Shown piece by piece: positions 24,791 to 36,764 of a stretch of 64,000 bases of DNA (its first letter is position 1; every line of letters starts with the position of its first letter). A model generated the notes under the pieces. It made no database searches. It worked only from the letters and a program-made list of their open reading frames with translations, and was not told where the DNA came from. This stretch comes from Protopterus annectens. Its lineage: Eukaryota; Chordata; Ceratodontiformes; Protopteridae. The position numbers and the translations under genes are program-made. Location of the stretch: positions 1,194,912,665 through 1,194,976,664 of the forward strand of contig NC_056737.1 in the NCBI RefSeq assembly GCF_019279795.1. The letters run 5' to 3'.

Positions 24791-27700
24791 CTGCATCTTT
24801 GGATGTACACCATTTGGTTTCAGTTTTGAAAAACCTTGTTTTCGTAGCACTACATAATATGGGTAGTCAAACAGACATCCGCAATTGGGGAACATACAGC
24901 AGCAGTCAAAACCACAGGCCAGATGGACACAGTCCAACAAGTTCTACACTTTACATATGCATATTGGTGTCCATTGTAGGACCCAAAAATTGATCCGTAC
25001 GCAATATCATCCAGCTGCTACCGTTCCACCCAGAAGAAGCAACAGCCGTGACTACAGCACAGCTAGACATATGCACCACCAGCGTGTTTAAGGTTGATGA
25101 CAAGTGTCCATGAAATGCAGGACATATGAACAGAAATCCCCAGATTGTCGAGTCCATAGAAGTGCGTCCACATCCCAGTCCTGCTCACATGAAGGATGTG
25201 TAATGGGTACCATCAAGGGTTGCAGCCATGGGACCCTGGGTATGCAGAAATGGGGCTCGGTGTTGTATGGCAGATAATCCATTGTCCCGCCCCGTGGGAG
25301 GGATGTGGGTATAGCACATGCCTTACTCCCCACTAATAATGCAAAGCATCCACCAGATAATGCTAAATGCAGGTGTGAAATGTGTACAGCCCTATACCAG
25401 TGTCCAGTAGGCAATTCCCATGGATGGACAAGCGTACAACCAAGATGGCACCCATAACTGCAAACCTGGTGGAATTACACAGCTGCAGTAAGGCATAACA
25501 CAGGGAATACAGATAGGGACTACAGTAGACACTCCCCATACAAAGTCAGACCGCCGTGCGAATACTGGCGTACACAGCATTAAAATCTGCCAGCAACAAA
25601 ATGGGGATCACTCGCTTCCATACTGCGGAACAAATGGGCGACCTGTGGAACACATACTAATGGCACACCAACAACGTCAACTAGGAAGGTCATAGGATGG
25701 TTAAACTATGGCGTTCCCACTTATGAAGAACATCCTTCAATGAATTAGTAGGATCTACATGTTTTGGTGGTGTTATTTTGACAATACAGTGGTGGATATT
25801 TCCTATTGTGACTTCTGAGGATTATTTAAAGCAGTTGCTAACCTGCATCATTGGATTTACACCATTTGGGTTCATTTTAGAAACACCTGGTTTTCGTAGC
25901 ACTACATAATATGGGTAGTCAAACAGACATCCGATTGGGAACATACAGCAGCAGTCAAAACCACTGGCCAGATGGACACAGTCCAACAAGTTCTACACTT
26001 TACATATGCACATTGGTGTCCATTGTAGGACCCAAAAATTGATCCGTACGGAATATCATCCAGCTGCTATCGTTCTACCAGAAGCGACAGCCGTGAGTCG
26101 GCACAGCTAGACATATGCACCACCAGCGTGTTTAAGGTTGATGACAAGTGTCCATGAAATGCAGGACATATGAACAGAAATCCCCAGATTGTTGAGTCCA
26201 TAGAAGTCGTCCACATCCCAGTCCGCACACATGAAGGATGTGTAATGGGTACCGTCGAGGGTTGCAGCCATGGGATCCTGGGTATGCAGAAATGGGGCTC
26301 GGTGTTGTTTGGCAGATAATCCATTGTCCCGCCCCGTGGGAGGGATGTGGGTGTAGCACATGCCTTACTCCCCACTAATAATGCAAAGCATCCACCGGAT
26401 AATGCTAAATGCAGGTGTGAAATGTGTACAGCTCTATACCAGTGTCCAGTAGGCAATTCCCATGGATGGACAAGCGTACGACCAAGATGGCACTAGTAAC
26501 TGCAAACCTGGTGGAATTACACAGCTGCAGTAAGGCATAACACAGGGAATACAGATAAGGACTACAGTAGACACTCCCCATACAAAGTCAGACCGCCGTG
26601 CGAATACCGGCGTACACAGCACTCAATCTGCCAGCACCAAAATGGGGATCACTCGTTCCATACTGTGGAACAAATGGGCGACCTGTGGAACACATACTAA
26701 TGGCACACCAACAACGTCAACTAGGAAGGTCATAGGATGGTTAAACTATGGCGTTCCCACTTATGAAGAACATCCTTCAATGAATTAGTAGGATCTACAT
26801 GTTTTGGTGGTGTTATTTTGACAATACAGTGGCGGATATTTCCTATTGTGACTTCTGAGGATTATTTAAAGCAGTTGCTAACCTGCATCATTGGATTTAC
26901 ACCATTTGGGTTCATTTTAGAAACACCTGGTTTTCATAGCACTACATAATATGGGTAGTCAAACAGACATCCGCGATTGGGGAACATACAGCAGCAGTCA
27001 AAACCACTGGCCAGATGGACACAGTCCAACAAGTTCTACACTTTACATATGCACATTGGTGTCCATTGTAGGACCCAAAAATTGATCCGTACGGAATATC
27101 ATCCAGCTGCTATCGTTCTACCAGAAGAAGCGACAGCCGTGAGTACGGCACAGCTAGACATATGCACCACCAGCATGTTTAAGGTTGATGACAAGTGTCC
27201 ATGAAATGCAGGACATATGAACAGAAATCCCCAGATTGTCGAGTCCATAGAAGTGCGTCCACATCCCAGTCCCGCACACATGAAGGATTTGTAATGGGTA
27301 CCATCGAGGGTTGCAGCCATGGGATCCTGGGTATGCAGAAATGGGGCTCGGTGTTGTTTGGCAGATAATCCGTTGTCCGCCCGTGGGAGGATGTGGGTGT
27401 AGCACATGCCTTACTCCCCACTAATAATGCAAAGCATCCACGGATAATGCTAAATGCAGGTGTGAAATGTGTACAGCCCTATACCAGTGTCCAGTAGGCA
27501 ATTCCCATGGATGGACAAGCGTACGACCAAGATGGCACCCATAACTGCAAACCTGGTGGAATTACACAGCTGCAGTAAGGCATAACACAGGAAATACAGA
27601 TAGGGACTACAGTAGACACTCCCCATACAAAGTCAGACCGCCGTGCGAATACCGGTGTACACAGCACTCAATCTGCCAGCAACAAAATGGGGATCACTCG

Positions 27701-28885
27701 CTTCCATACTGCGGAACAAATGGGCGACCTGTGGAACACATACTAATGGCACACCAACAACGTCAACTAGGAAGGTCATAGGATGGTTAAACTATGGCGT
27801 TCCCACTTATAAAGAACATGCTTCAATGAATTAATAGGATCTACATGTTTTGGTGGTGTTATGTTGACAATACAGTGGCGGATATTTCCTATTGGGACTT
27901 CTGAGGATTATTTAAAGCAGTTGCTAACCTGCATCTTTGGATGTACACCATTTGGTTTCAGTTCTGAAAAACCTGGTTTTCGTAGCACTACATAATATGG
28001 GTAGTCAAACAGACATCCGCGATTGGGGAACATACAGCAGCAGTCAAAACCACTGGCCAGATGGACACAGTCCAAGTTCTACACTTTACATATGCACATT
28101 GGTGTCCATTGTAGGACCCCAAAAATTGATCCGTACGCAATATCTACCAGCTGCAATCGAGTGACCCTGAAGGAGTAACAGCCATGACTATGGCACAGCT
28201 AGACATATGCACCACCAGCGTGTTTAACGTTGATGACAAGTGTCCATGAAATGCAGGACATATGAACAGAAATCCCCAGATTGTCGAGTCCATAGAAGTG
28301 CGTCCACATCCCAGTCCCGCACACATGAAGGATGTGTAATGGGTACCGTCGAGGGTTGCAGACATGGGATCCTGGGTATGCAGAAATGGGGCTCGGTGTT
28401 GTTTGGCAGATAATCTGTTGTCCCGCCCCGTGGGAGGGATGTGGGTATAGCACATGCCTTACTCCCCACTAATAATGCAAAGCATCCACCGGATAATGCT
28501 AAATGCAGGTGTGAAATGTGTACAGCCCTATACCAGTGTCCAGTAGGCAATTCCATGGATGGACAAGCGTACGACCAAGATGGCACCCATAACTGCAAAC
28601 CCGGTGGAATTACACAGCTGCAGTAAGGCATAACACAGGAAATACAGATAGGGACTACAGTAGACACTCCCCATACAAAGTCAGACCACCGTGCGAATAC
28701 CGGCGTACACAGCACTCAATCTGCCAGCACCAAAATGGGGATCACTCGCTTCCATACTGCGGAACAAATGGGCGACCTGTGGAACAAATACCAATGGCAC
28801 ACTAACAACTTCAGCTAGGAAGGTCATAGGATGGTTAAACTATGGCATTCCCACTTATAAAGAACATCCTTCAGTGAATTAATAG
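24709..28885. repeat. 1.04-kb tandem repeat, four units
   Basis: Units start at 24709, 25761, 26801 and 27847, each with ggtggtgttattttgacaat, and are 1038-1052 bp long. All four are closely similar, with scattered small indels. Each unit carries the same minus-strand frames, for example MLCTPVFARRSDFVWGVS and PTGHWYRAVHISHLHLAL, which shift between units through indels. I recognise no domain, so they are probably not genes. The first unit starts within a Penelope-like end, suggesting the array grew from sequence next to it. Confidence 0.93.
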
Positions 28886-28889
28886 GATT

Positions 28890-29575
28890 AATGTCAATTG
28901 ACCATGGAATACACCTAATCAACATCAAAGAACCGCTGGCACCTTATGGCACACAATCCAAAACACACATAGGTAGATGAAACAGTCAACGTCGAAACTG
29001 TCCAGGACAGTGCCCAAATGGTATACAAAGGTTCCTTCATAGACAAGTAACCACTTTCACCCGTAGGCTCTGTCAGACTTACACATAACATAGAAGCATC
29101 CAGGCTTTAAATATCCCTCCTTACACTTTCATTGGTCAATTTCTCAGCAAACAATGAACAATTAACCACAGCATATAAAGCACAGACGCAATGTTAACTA
29201 CACATACATATATTAACATCTCCAAAAACATCCTATTAAAACATGTATTATATGATATTGTACTATGCCTAATACTCATCAATCAATGATCTAAAAATAT
29301 ATATAGAAGATATGTATATCATATCAATGTAATACAGTGGTAAACAACTGAAAGAGTGGACTAATGTGTGTTAACTGTATATCTGTACCTAAACTACATT
29401 CCTGTTACTTGGGTTTAAGCCACCTGCTTCTCAAAAGAGGCTTAATCAGTGTTTCATCAGTCAGCCCTGGTGTGTGGTCAACTCTCCACCTAATAATCCA
29501 TCTCAATCCGCATTTTAAAGCATAGTTGATGAGGTCCTCCCTCTGGTATTATAACCTAGCCTTTGTAAAACACTG
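28890..29575 (-). mobile_element. Possible Penelope-like remnant (fossil) and unassigned DNA
   Basis: More AT-rich than the Harbinger interior on its right. On the minus strand at 29076-29047 there is ctgacagagcctacgggtg followed by gaaagtgg, which aligns with the hammerhead region of the Penelope terminal repeat at 62293, minus part of the loop. It is followed (plus direction) by tttaaatatccctcctt, similar in position and composition to the left end of that element. Heavily decayed; the rest of the stretch is unassigned. Confidence 0.35.
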
Positions 29576-29579
29576 AATG

Positions 29580-30500
29580 TAAACGTATGCCTTGTGATGT
29601 GCTCATAGCCGGCGTAGGCATACGCCAATCCTGCGGCTGCCTAGGGTGCCGCATTAGTAGGGCCACCTGTCTAGTAGGTATGTCATGTAGGTACACCAGG
29701 ATGGGGGCACCATGTGTTGTAGTGGTGGGCGCCATGGAGCCCTATAGCCTAGGGCAGCGGTCGATCTAAGGCTGCTGCCGTGGAGAAGTAATCTGGTCTG
29801 CAGGTATATGCTGAAGTGCACATGAAACAGCGGTCTACAAGGATTACCCATAGTGGCGACACCTGCACAGATGGCTATAGCGGGACACACACACGACCAT
29901 GCATACAGCACAGTTAGACATACACACACCATAAACAGGCAATTATACACAAGGTTTATGGCGTGCACGGGTACAGTGTCAGTACAGCAAGGATAGCTGT
30001 CTGCCACGATATCCAGCAGATGTCTCTAGGGCATTCTGGAATACGGACGTTGCATGGACAATGAGTGGATATGCATCGTACCACAGTTCTATGTGTCAGC
30101 CGTGCAAATATGCGATACATGGGACAGACAGCTGTCCATGCAAGAGCAGCGCTATGGGCACAACATAGGTATGTATATATACAACGAGAGAGATACAGAC
30201 AGACACATGTGGCAAGGCCGTGAGTGTAACGTACACAGCACCACCCCACCACACCACAGCAGGGTGCACGTGGAGAACAAGCTACTGAGGTCACCAACCA
30301 CAGCAGGCACACAGGCAGTCCACGAGCTGCGTCTCACCATCCACAAACACAGGGATGGCGGCAGGATATAAGTGTTCTGCGGAAACTCTAAAGCCATACC
30401 CTATGAACCCATGTGGCTGGGAGCATAGACACACATACACATCTGGCAGGCATGGTGATTGACCACACCCCCACATACCCAACCGCACAACAGTATGACA
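29580..30500. other. Harbinger interior, word-biased non-coding sequence
   Basis: Same acatg/cacac word bias as 20542-22290. Frames on both strands (29654-30007 and 29956-30312 minus) have no recognisable domain. Confidence 0.55.
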
Positions 30501-30504
30501 CAGG

Positions 30505-30889
30505 TATGGAATGCGCTACGTGGACCACTGAACACAGCACCATCAGAGGCACACGTCCAGGTGGGTGACAACATCTGTAAAGGAATAGCCGCCGATAGCC
30601 AAGGTATGTGTTGCCAAGCATCTAAAATAACTACACTCTACTAGGGCAGCTGTGAATACACACACCCCACACACACACGGGGAAGGGCCGGGAGTCGAAC
30701 CTATGCCTACCTACATGAACTCACTACAGCATGATGCATTTACAGAATGCGCTACCGAGATTATTGAACACAGCGCTGTCAGAGGCATACTTCTAGGCGG
30801 GTGACATCATCCGTAAGGGAATAGCTGACAATAGCCAAGGTATGTGTTGCGAAGCGTCTAAAAGCATGTTCATGTGCAGAGGCAGCTGG

Positions 30890-30943
<54 letters not shown>

Positions 30944-31404
30944 GGAAGGGCCAGGAGTCGAACCTACGCCTACCTACATGTACTTACTACAGCATGATGC
31001 ATTTACAGAACGCGCTACCGAGATTACTGAGCACAGCGCTGTCAGAGGCATACTTCTAGGCGGGTGACATCATCCGTAAGGGAAAAGTTGACAATAGCCA
31101 AGGTATGTGTTGCGAAGCATCTAAAAGCATGTTCATCTGCAGAGGCAGCTGGAAACACACACACACACACACACACACACCTCACACACACACGGGGAAG
31201 GGCCGGGAGTCGAACCTACGCCTACCTACATGTACTCACTACAGCATGATGCATTTACAGAACGCGCTACCGAGATTACTGAGCACAGCACTGTCAGAGG
31301 CATACTTCTAGGCAGGTGACATCATCCGTAAGGGAATAGCTGACAATAGCCAAGGTATGTGTTGCGAAGCGTCTAAAAGCATGTTCATCTGCAGAGGCAG
31401 CTGG

Positions 31405-31441
<37 letters not shown>

Positions 31442-32330
31442 GGCTGGGAGTCGAACCTATGCCTACCTACATGTACTCACTACAGCATGATGCATTTACA
31501 GAACGCGCTACCGAGATTACTGAGCACAGTGCTGTCAGAGGCATACTTCTAGGTGGGTGACATCATCCGTAAGGGAATAGCTGACAATAGCCAAGGTATG
31601 TGTTGCGAAGTGTCTAAAAGCATGTTCATCTGCAGAGGCAGCTGGAAACACACACACACACACACACACCTCACACACACACGGGGAAGGGCCGGGAGTC
31701 GAACCTACACCTACCTACATGTACTCACTACAGCATGATGCATTTACAGAACGCGCTACCGAGATTACTGAGCACAGCGCTGTCAGAGGCATACTTCTAG
31801 GCGGGTGACATCATCCGTAAGGGAATAGCTGACAATAGCCAAGGTATGTGTTACGAAGCGTCTAAAAGCATGTTCATCTGCAGAGGCAGCTGGAAACACA
31901 CACACCTCACACACACACGGGGAAGGGCCGGGAGTCGAACCTACGCCTACCTACATGTACTCACTACAGCATGATGCATTTACAGAATGCGCTACCGAGA
32001 TTACTGAGCACAGCGCTGTCAGAGGCATACTTCTAGGCAGGTGACATCATCCGTAAGGGAATAGCTGACAATAGCCAAGGTATGTGTTGCGAAGCATCTA
32101 AAAGCATGTTCATCTGCAGAGGCAGCTGGCAACACACACACACACACACACACCGGGAAGGGCCGGGAGTCGAACCTACGCCTACCTACATGAACACACT
32201 ACAGCATGATGCATTTACAGAACGCGCTACCGAGATTACTGAGCACAGCACTGTCAGGAGGCATACCCCTAGGTGGGTGATATCATCTGCAGAGGCAAGG
32301 CAGCCGATAGGGAATGAAGACAGAGTGCGC
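30505..32330. repeat. Tandem array of 7 tRNA-like, CA-rich units (238-261 bp)
   Basis: Unit markers ggaatag...caaggtatgtgttgcgaag recur near 30582, 30820, 31081, 31335, 31573, 31820 and 32058. Each unit has a CA run of variable length, a gggagtcgaacc segment, a gcgctaccgagattac segment and a gtgacatcatccgtaaggg segment. Length differences come mainly from the CA run. The plus-strand open frames (THTHTH) are artefacts of that run. Confidence 0.93.
30690..32176 (-). promoter_or_regulatory. Seven antisense tRNA-like pol III B boxes
   Basis: On the minus strand six of the seven units have GGTTCGACTCC, a full match to the pol III B-box consensus (GGTTCGANNCC), at 30690, 31205, 31446, 31694, 31930 and 32165; the unit at 30953 differs by one base. 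About 46 bp upstream is ctcggtagcgcgttctg, which resembles a tRNA D-arm/A box. A TTTT follows beyond the CA/GT run and could terminate transcription. The T-arm does not pair well, so this is a tRNA-derived SINE-like promoter rather than a tRNA gene. Confidence 0.6.
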
Positions 32331-32650
32331 AGTCACACAGCATGTTACCATCCCAAGGTGGGCGTACAGTAACACGGTAGAGCTGCAGTCGGGAATACCA
32401 ACTAACTACGGAGCAGTACATCACGACATGGATACGGGATGCACCACATACAGTATACCCTATGAGAGGGCATCCGGCATGCACGATGTAGACAGCCATT
32501 GTGGCATAACAACCACATATGACTCAACTGGATGGTCACCATGGCTATGCAGGATGTCATTGGCCATGGCTACACGCCTAGTAGCAGACATCGGTGCCGA
32601 ATGTAGTGTGTACCCCCAAATGGTGTACTGGCCATGCCCTCACACCTAGC

Positions 32651-33560
32651 GGTTGCGAAGGGGAGACAGACATGCTCACGGGGTATCAACGCAGATGGGC
32701 GTGGTGTGCACTGTACTGTGTGTCCATCTACACAGCTGCTTACTGGGCATGCTCAGACACTTAGAATCTGCACAGTGCAGACATGCATACACATGGGGCG
32801 ACATCATGGGAGGCAGAATGTGGACCGTCGTGTGTGTCCACCCACACAACAGCAATCCGGCCATGCCACAGACGTGGCAGTTGCGAAGGGGAAACAGGCA
32901 TGCACACGGTGTATCAACACAGACGGGCGTGGTGTGCACTGTACTGTGTGTCCATCATCACAGCTGCTTACTGGGCATGCTCAGACACTTTGAATCTGCA
33001 CAGTGCAGACATGCATACACATGGGGCGAAATCATGGGAGGCAGAATGTGGACCGTCGTGTGTCCACCCACACAACAGCAACCCGGCCATGCCACAGACG
33101 TGGCGGTTGCGAAGGGGAAACAGGCATGCACACGGGGTATCAACGCAGACGGGCGCGGTGTGCACTGTACTGTGTGTCCATCATCACAGCTGCTTACTGG
33201 GCATGCTCAGACACTTTGAATCTGCACAGTGCAGACATGCATACACATGGGGCGAAATCATGGGAGGCAGAATGTGGACCGTCGTGTGTGTCCACCCACA
33301 CAACAGCAACCCGGCCATGCCACAGACGTGGCGGTTGCGAAGGGGAAACAGGCATGCACACGGGGTATCAACGCAGACGGGCGCGGTCTGCACTGTACTG
33401 TGTGTCCATCATCACAGCTGCTTACTGGGCATGCTCAGACACTTTGAATCTGCACAGTGCAGACATGCATACACATGGGGCGAAATCATGGGAGGCAGAA
33501 TGTGGACCGTCGTGTGTGTCCACCCACATAACAGCAACCCGGCCATGCTCACACACGTAG
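32651..33560 (+). repeat. 228-bp tandem repeat, four units, stop-free
   Basis: Starts of ggttgcgaag (agttgcgaag in unit 2) at 32651, 32879, 33105 and 33333 give steps of 228, 226 and 228 bp. Units 2-4 are almost identical. Several plus frames stay open across the array (up to 269 codons at 32783-33592), and since 226 is not a multiple of three the repeated peptide changes frame. No domain is visible. Confidence 0.93.
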
Positions 33561-35455
33561 TATGTGCTACGCGCCATCCGGCATGCAGATAGAGTGCACA
33601 CACCGCAAGTCATGGCCAGGTAAACCCGTACACACGCACAGGGTGGACACACATGCAGTCACACGTACACACACAGATGACAGCACAGGCGTCACGGGTG
33701 CAGGCTGAACATGTACACACTGCAGTGAACACTGTAGCTGCCATGCCAGCACCATGTCATCGGTGCAGCAGTATGCCTCACGGTCCAGCAACAGCATGTG
33801 ACATATGTCCACAAGACTATGTGGCGGTGTACATCCGTCGTGCAGAGTACACATGTACTATCAATGATCCCACAGGTGTGATGTAGTCCACCCATACCGG
33901 TATACACAGACAGGCGTGCTCCACACATACCACGGGCCTGACACAGATATGACACATGACTGCAGCTGTACCACAGTGAAACAATGTCCGGATATGTCAC
34001 ATATGTGATTTCCTGGCTGTGTGCATGGACTGCACGCAGGACACATACGAAGCCTGTGATGTACCACATGCATAACACAGGCGTACGCGGAAATACACAC
34101 GAAGGAAGGTGGACACATGTCTGTGGTATGCACCCACTACAGGGTGTAGCGGTGTTCACTGGGACACATACCCTTGTACAGTTTGCCTGTGACAGCTGTG
34201 ATACCATACCACAGTCCATGTTCCATATATGTCGACACACATGTCACAACGTAGCAATGCATACACACATGGCAACAGGGGATACATGTGACACGTGTAC
34301 TGTGCACGGTGCAGCCGTGCATGAGTGGTGTCCGGTGTCCGTAACACAGTTGCAACCCCCTACCACATGCATACCCATCATGGGGGCCGTCACGTGGTGG
34401 CATAGTAACAGCACGCATGGCAGTCTGTGTGTACACCATGTGTTTAAACACCTGTCCACATGCATGTGTGCAGGTGCTGGTCACAGGTGTGTCACACACC
34501 ATCCTACCCTGCCATGTGCATACAGTCTTCTATGTCGCCTTTACATGACAGCGCTGCCATAATGCATACCCATCGGCCATATGTCACATGGCCACTGTAA
34601 CCCCTACCACCTCCCAAGTGCAAATATTGGCACAGCTGCCAGATACAGTGGTAGTACGCAGGATGCACTACATACCGCTGCACGCCTGCACATATCCCAT
34701 ATAGCGGGTGTGGCATTCCTAGCACCAACATGTGTGCAGGAATGTGTGCCCATGTATGCCACAGATTGGGGGGACTATGTGCCATGCATCACTGTACACC
34801 ATGGTAGAGATCTGTACCTACCTCAGTGTGGGGTGCATGGATGTGGATGGTGCAGTACATGCAACACGTCATCCCTCCGTGTAGACATGTGTGGTCACCA
34901 CCATGTCAGTGTGTCAACATGTGTGTATGTCTGCTGCCTGTTGTGAGGGTGTATGCAGATATAGTGTTGTGACTGGACACTGACCACACAGGGTGACCAT
35001 CCTGTACTGGTGCTGCATTGTACAGCCCTGTCAATGCCATACCTGTGAGCCTTACTGGCCACCTGTGCAAGACCACCCCCTGTGACATGGTGCGTGGGTG
35101 CATTGTCTTGTGAGGGTGCTGACCACACAGACAGGTGTCCCCATCTGCACACAATGGTGTGTGTGCCATTGAGGTGTACGCACCGCGATTGCGGACATAT
35201 TCCTGTACCGGTACAGCATCCGACTGCTGCACACTGTGCACCACAGCTGACAGGTGACACCTGCGGTCAGTAGCCAGCACACTGCGTACGATACCTGCAG
35301 AATGTCACCATACCTGTACTGTGTCATGCCATGTATGTGATGTCTCTGTCCACCGTAGCCTGTGGCACCGACCACAGGCGTCAGGTGCAGTATATGTGTG
35401 GACATGTGCGTCATGTACCGTGTAAGCAATGTTACACTGTATCTGGCTCCGTGCT
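33561..35455. other. Harbinger interior, word-biased non-coding sequence
   Basis: The strongest stretch of the acatg/tgtac/cacac bias. Open frames of 120-190 codons overlap on both strands (33984-34562 plus, 33692-34240 minus, 35052-35429 minus), which single genes would not do. Cys/His/Thr-rich translations, no domain. Confidence 0.6.
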
Positions 35456-35574
35456 CCGCAGGTTTATGTGTATAACCTCTCTTCTTGCAATCCCGACTGT
35501 CTGTTCTCTATATCACAAAAGCTCTGCACCTGCTCCCATAGTATTCCTACATAGGTAAAGTACATGTATACTAA

Positions 35575-36764
35575 ATGGAGTACTACACTGGCCTAGAATC
35601 CCTTGTGTACCCACTTCCCTATAGGTGCCTTCTGACCCAGTTACACAGCAAATGCATTCACGTTCTCTGGCATGTCGAAGGGTCAATTGCTAGCGACCTC
35701 TCCTGTTCAGATGGTGAATCTGGGCGTCCTGGGCACTGTTACAGGTGCCTCATGGACACGGACAAGCCGCACCTCCCCCAATGAACATAATACATGTGAC
35801 AGATGCAACTATATAGCCAGACAGGGGGCTGTGCTCTCTCAAACCATGACCGGCAAGACCAAGCGGGAGGGAAGGACACCATGCACACCACAAACCCAGT
35901 GTCACATGTGACTATCGCAAATGCTAATCAAACACATGAACACACTAAGACATACCTGGAGGCACTGTTAAAACATGTCGCGAACCTAACGAGCCCTCTG
36001 AAGCAGACACACAAGCAACTGCCTCCACAAGACATAGGACATGCAACACATAGTTCTCAACGTCAGTGTGCTAAACAGTCAGAGCCCCAAAGGCAACACA
36101 CACAATGCCAGACACACTTGTAATGGGTGACACCACTGTCAGACACACCGACGTCCCACTCACCAGACTGAACAAGGGAATGATCACAGTAGGCTGCCTG
36201 TCGGGCGCTGGAATCCGCCACATAACACACGCACTCAGGTCACTCCGCAGCATGTACAGGTATGACGTGGTCATTGCCCATGCTGGTGTCAACGACTGGA
36301 GACATACCACCCTGGGATACATTAAAGGAGACATAGAGGGCCACTCAGATTGTGTAGCCCAGGCCAGCATGTCCCTGACCCTGGGCAGTATCCCACCCTC
36401 ATCAAGTATGATACCACTATACTGGCTCCAAGTGGTCACCCTTGATAATGTGCCTGGTTACCGGTGTCAGTCTGAGGGGATCCAGATTCCTCATACCTGG
36501 GATGACATGCTTGGCACGCCACGCCCCTTCACAAGGTATGGCTCGCACCTGTCACCCCTGGTCTTCAAGGGTTTGGCTAAGGCACCTGCCACCCCCACAG
36601 TGCCCACTGCAGGCAAGGCTGGAATGATAAACCTACCACCCTACACTACAAACCTGGAGAACAGACAGGGTAATACTGCTCAGTGCCAGTGGTCTACGCC
36701 CAAGCTGCACACCCTCAAATGCCCTCCTCAGTATGGAGGACATCGATGTCAGTGCTGTGACTGA
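35575..36764 (+). pseudogene. CR1 ORF1 with esterase-like domain
   Basis: The 219-codon open piece from 36105 starts MPDTLVMGDTTVRHTDVPL, then CLSGAGIRHI, VVIAHAGVNDWR and FTRYGSHLSPL. These match blocks I, II/III (GAGI, GVND) and V of SGNH hydrolases, the esterase domain known in CR1 ORF1 proteins. The expected nucleophile Ser of GDS is Thr here, and the Asp before the block V Gly-Ser-His is Tyr, so the copy is probably inactive. Upstream pieces (35672-35911, 35803-36123) carry CDRCNYIA and a helical stretch, TYLEALLKHVANL. Confidence 0.75.

Noticed and set aside
25088-28715. Conserved gene on the minus strand of the 1.04-kb units
   Set aside because: Frames shift between units through small indels and no domain is recognisable; similarity reflects tandem duplication.
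30690-32176. True tRNA genes
   Set aside because: The B box is present, but the T-arm and acceptor stem do not pair and the D-arm region has an insertion, so a SINE-like tRNA-derived promoter fits better.
30874-32372. His/Thr-repeat open frames
   Set aside because: They are the translation of CA microsatellites and stop soon after in each unit.
32783-33592. 269-codon frame as a repeat protein
   Set aside because: It spans the 228-bp array, several other frames are equally open, and the repeat step is not always a multiple of three.
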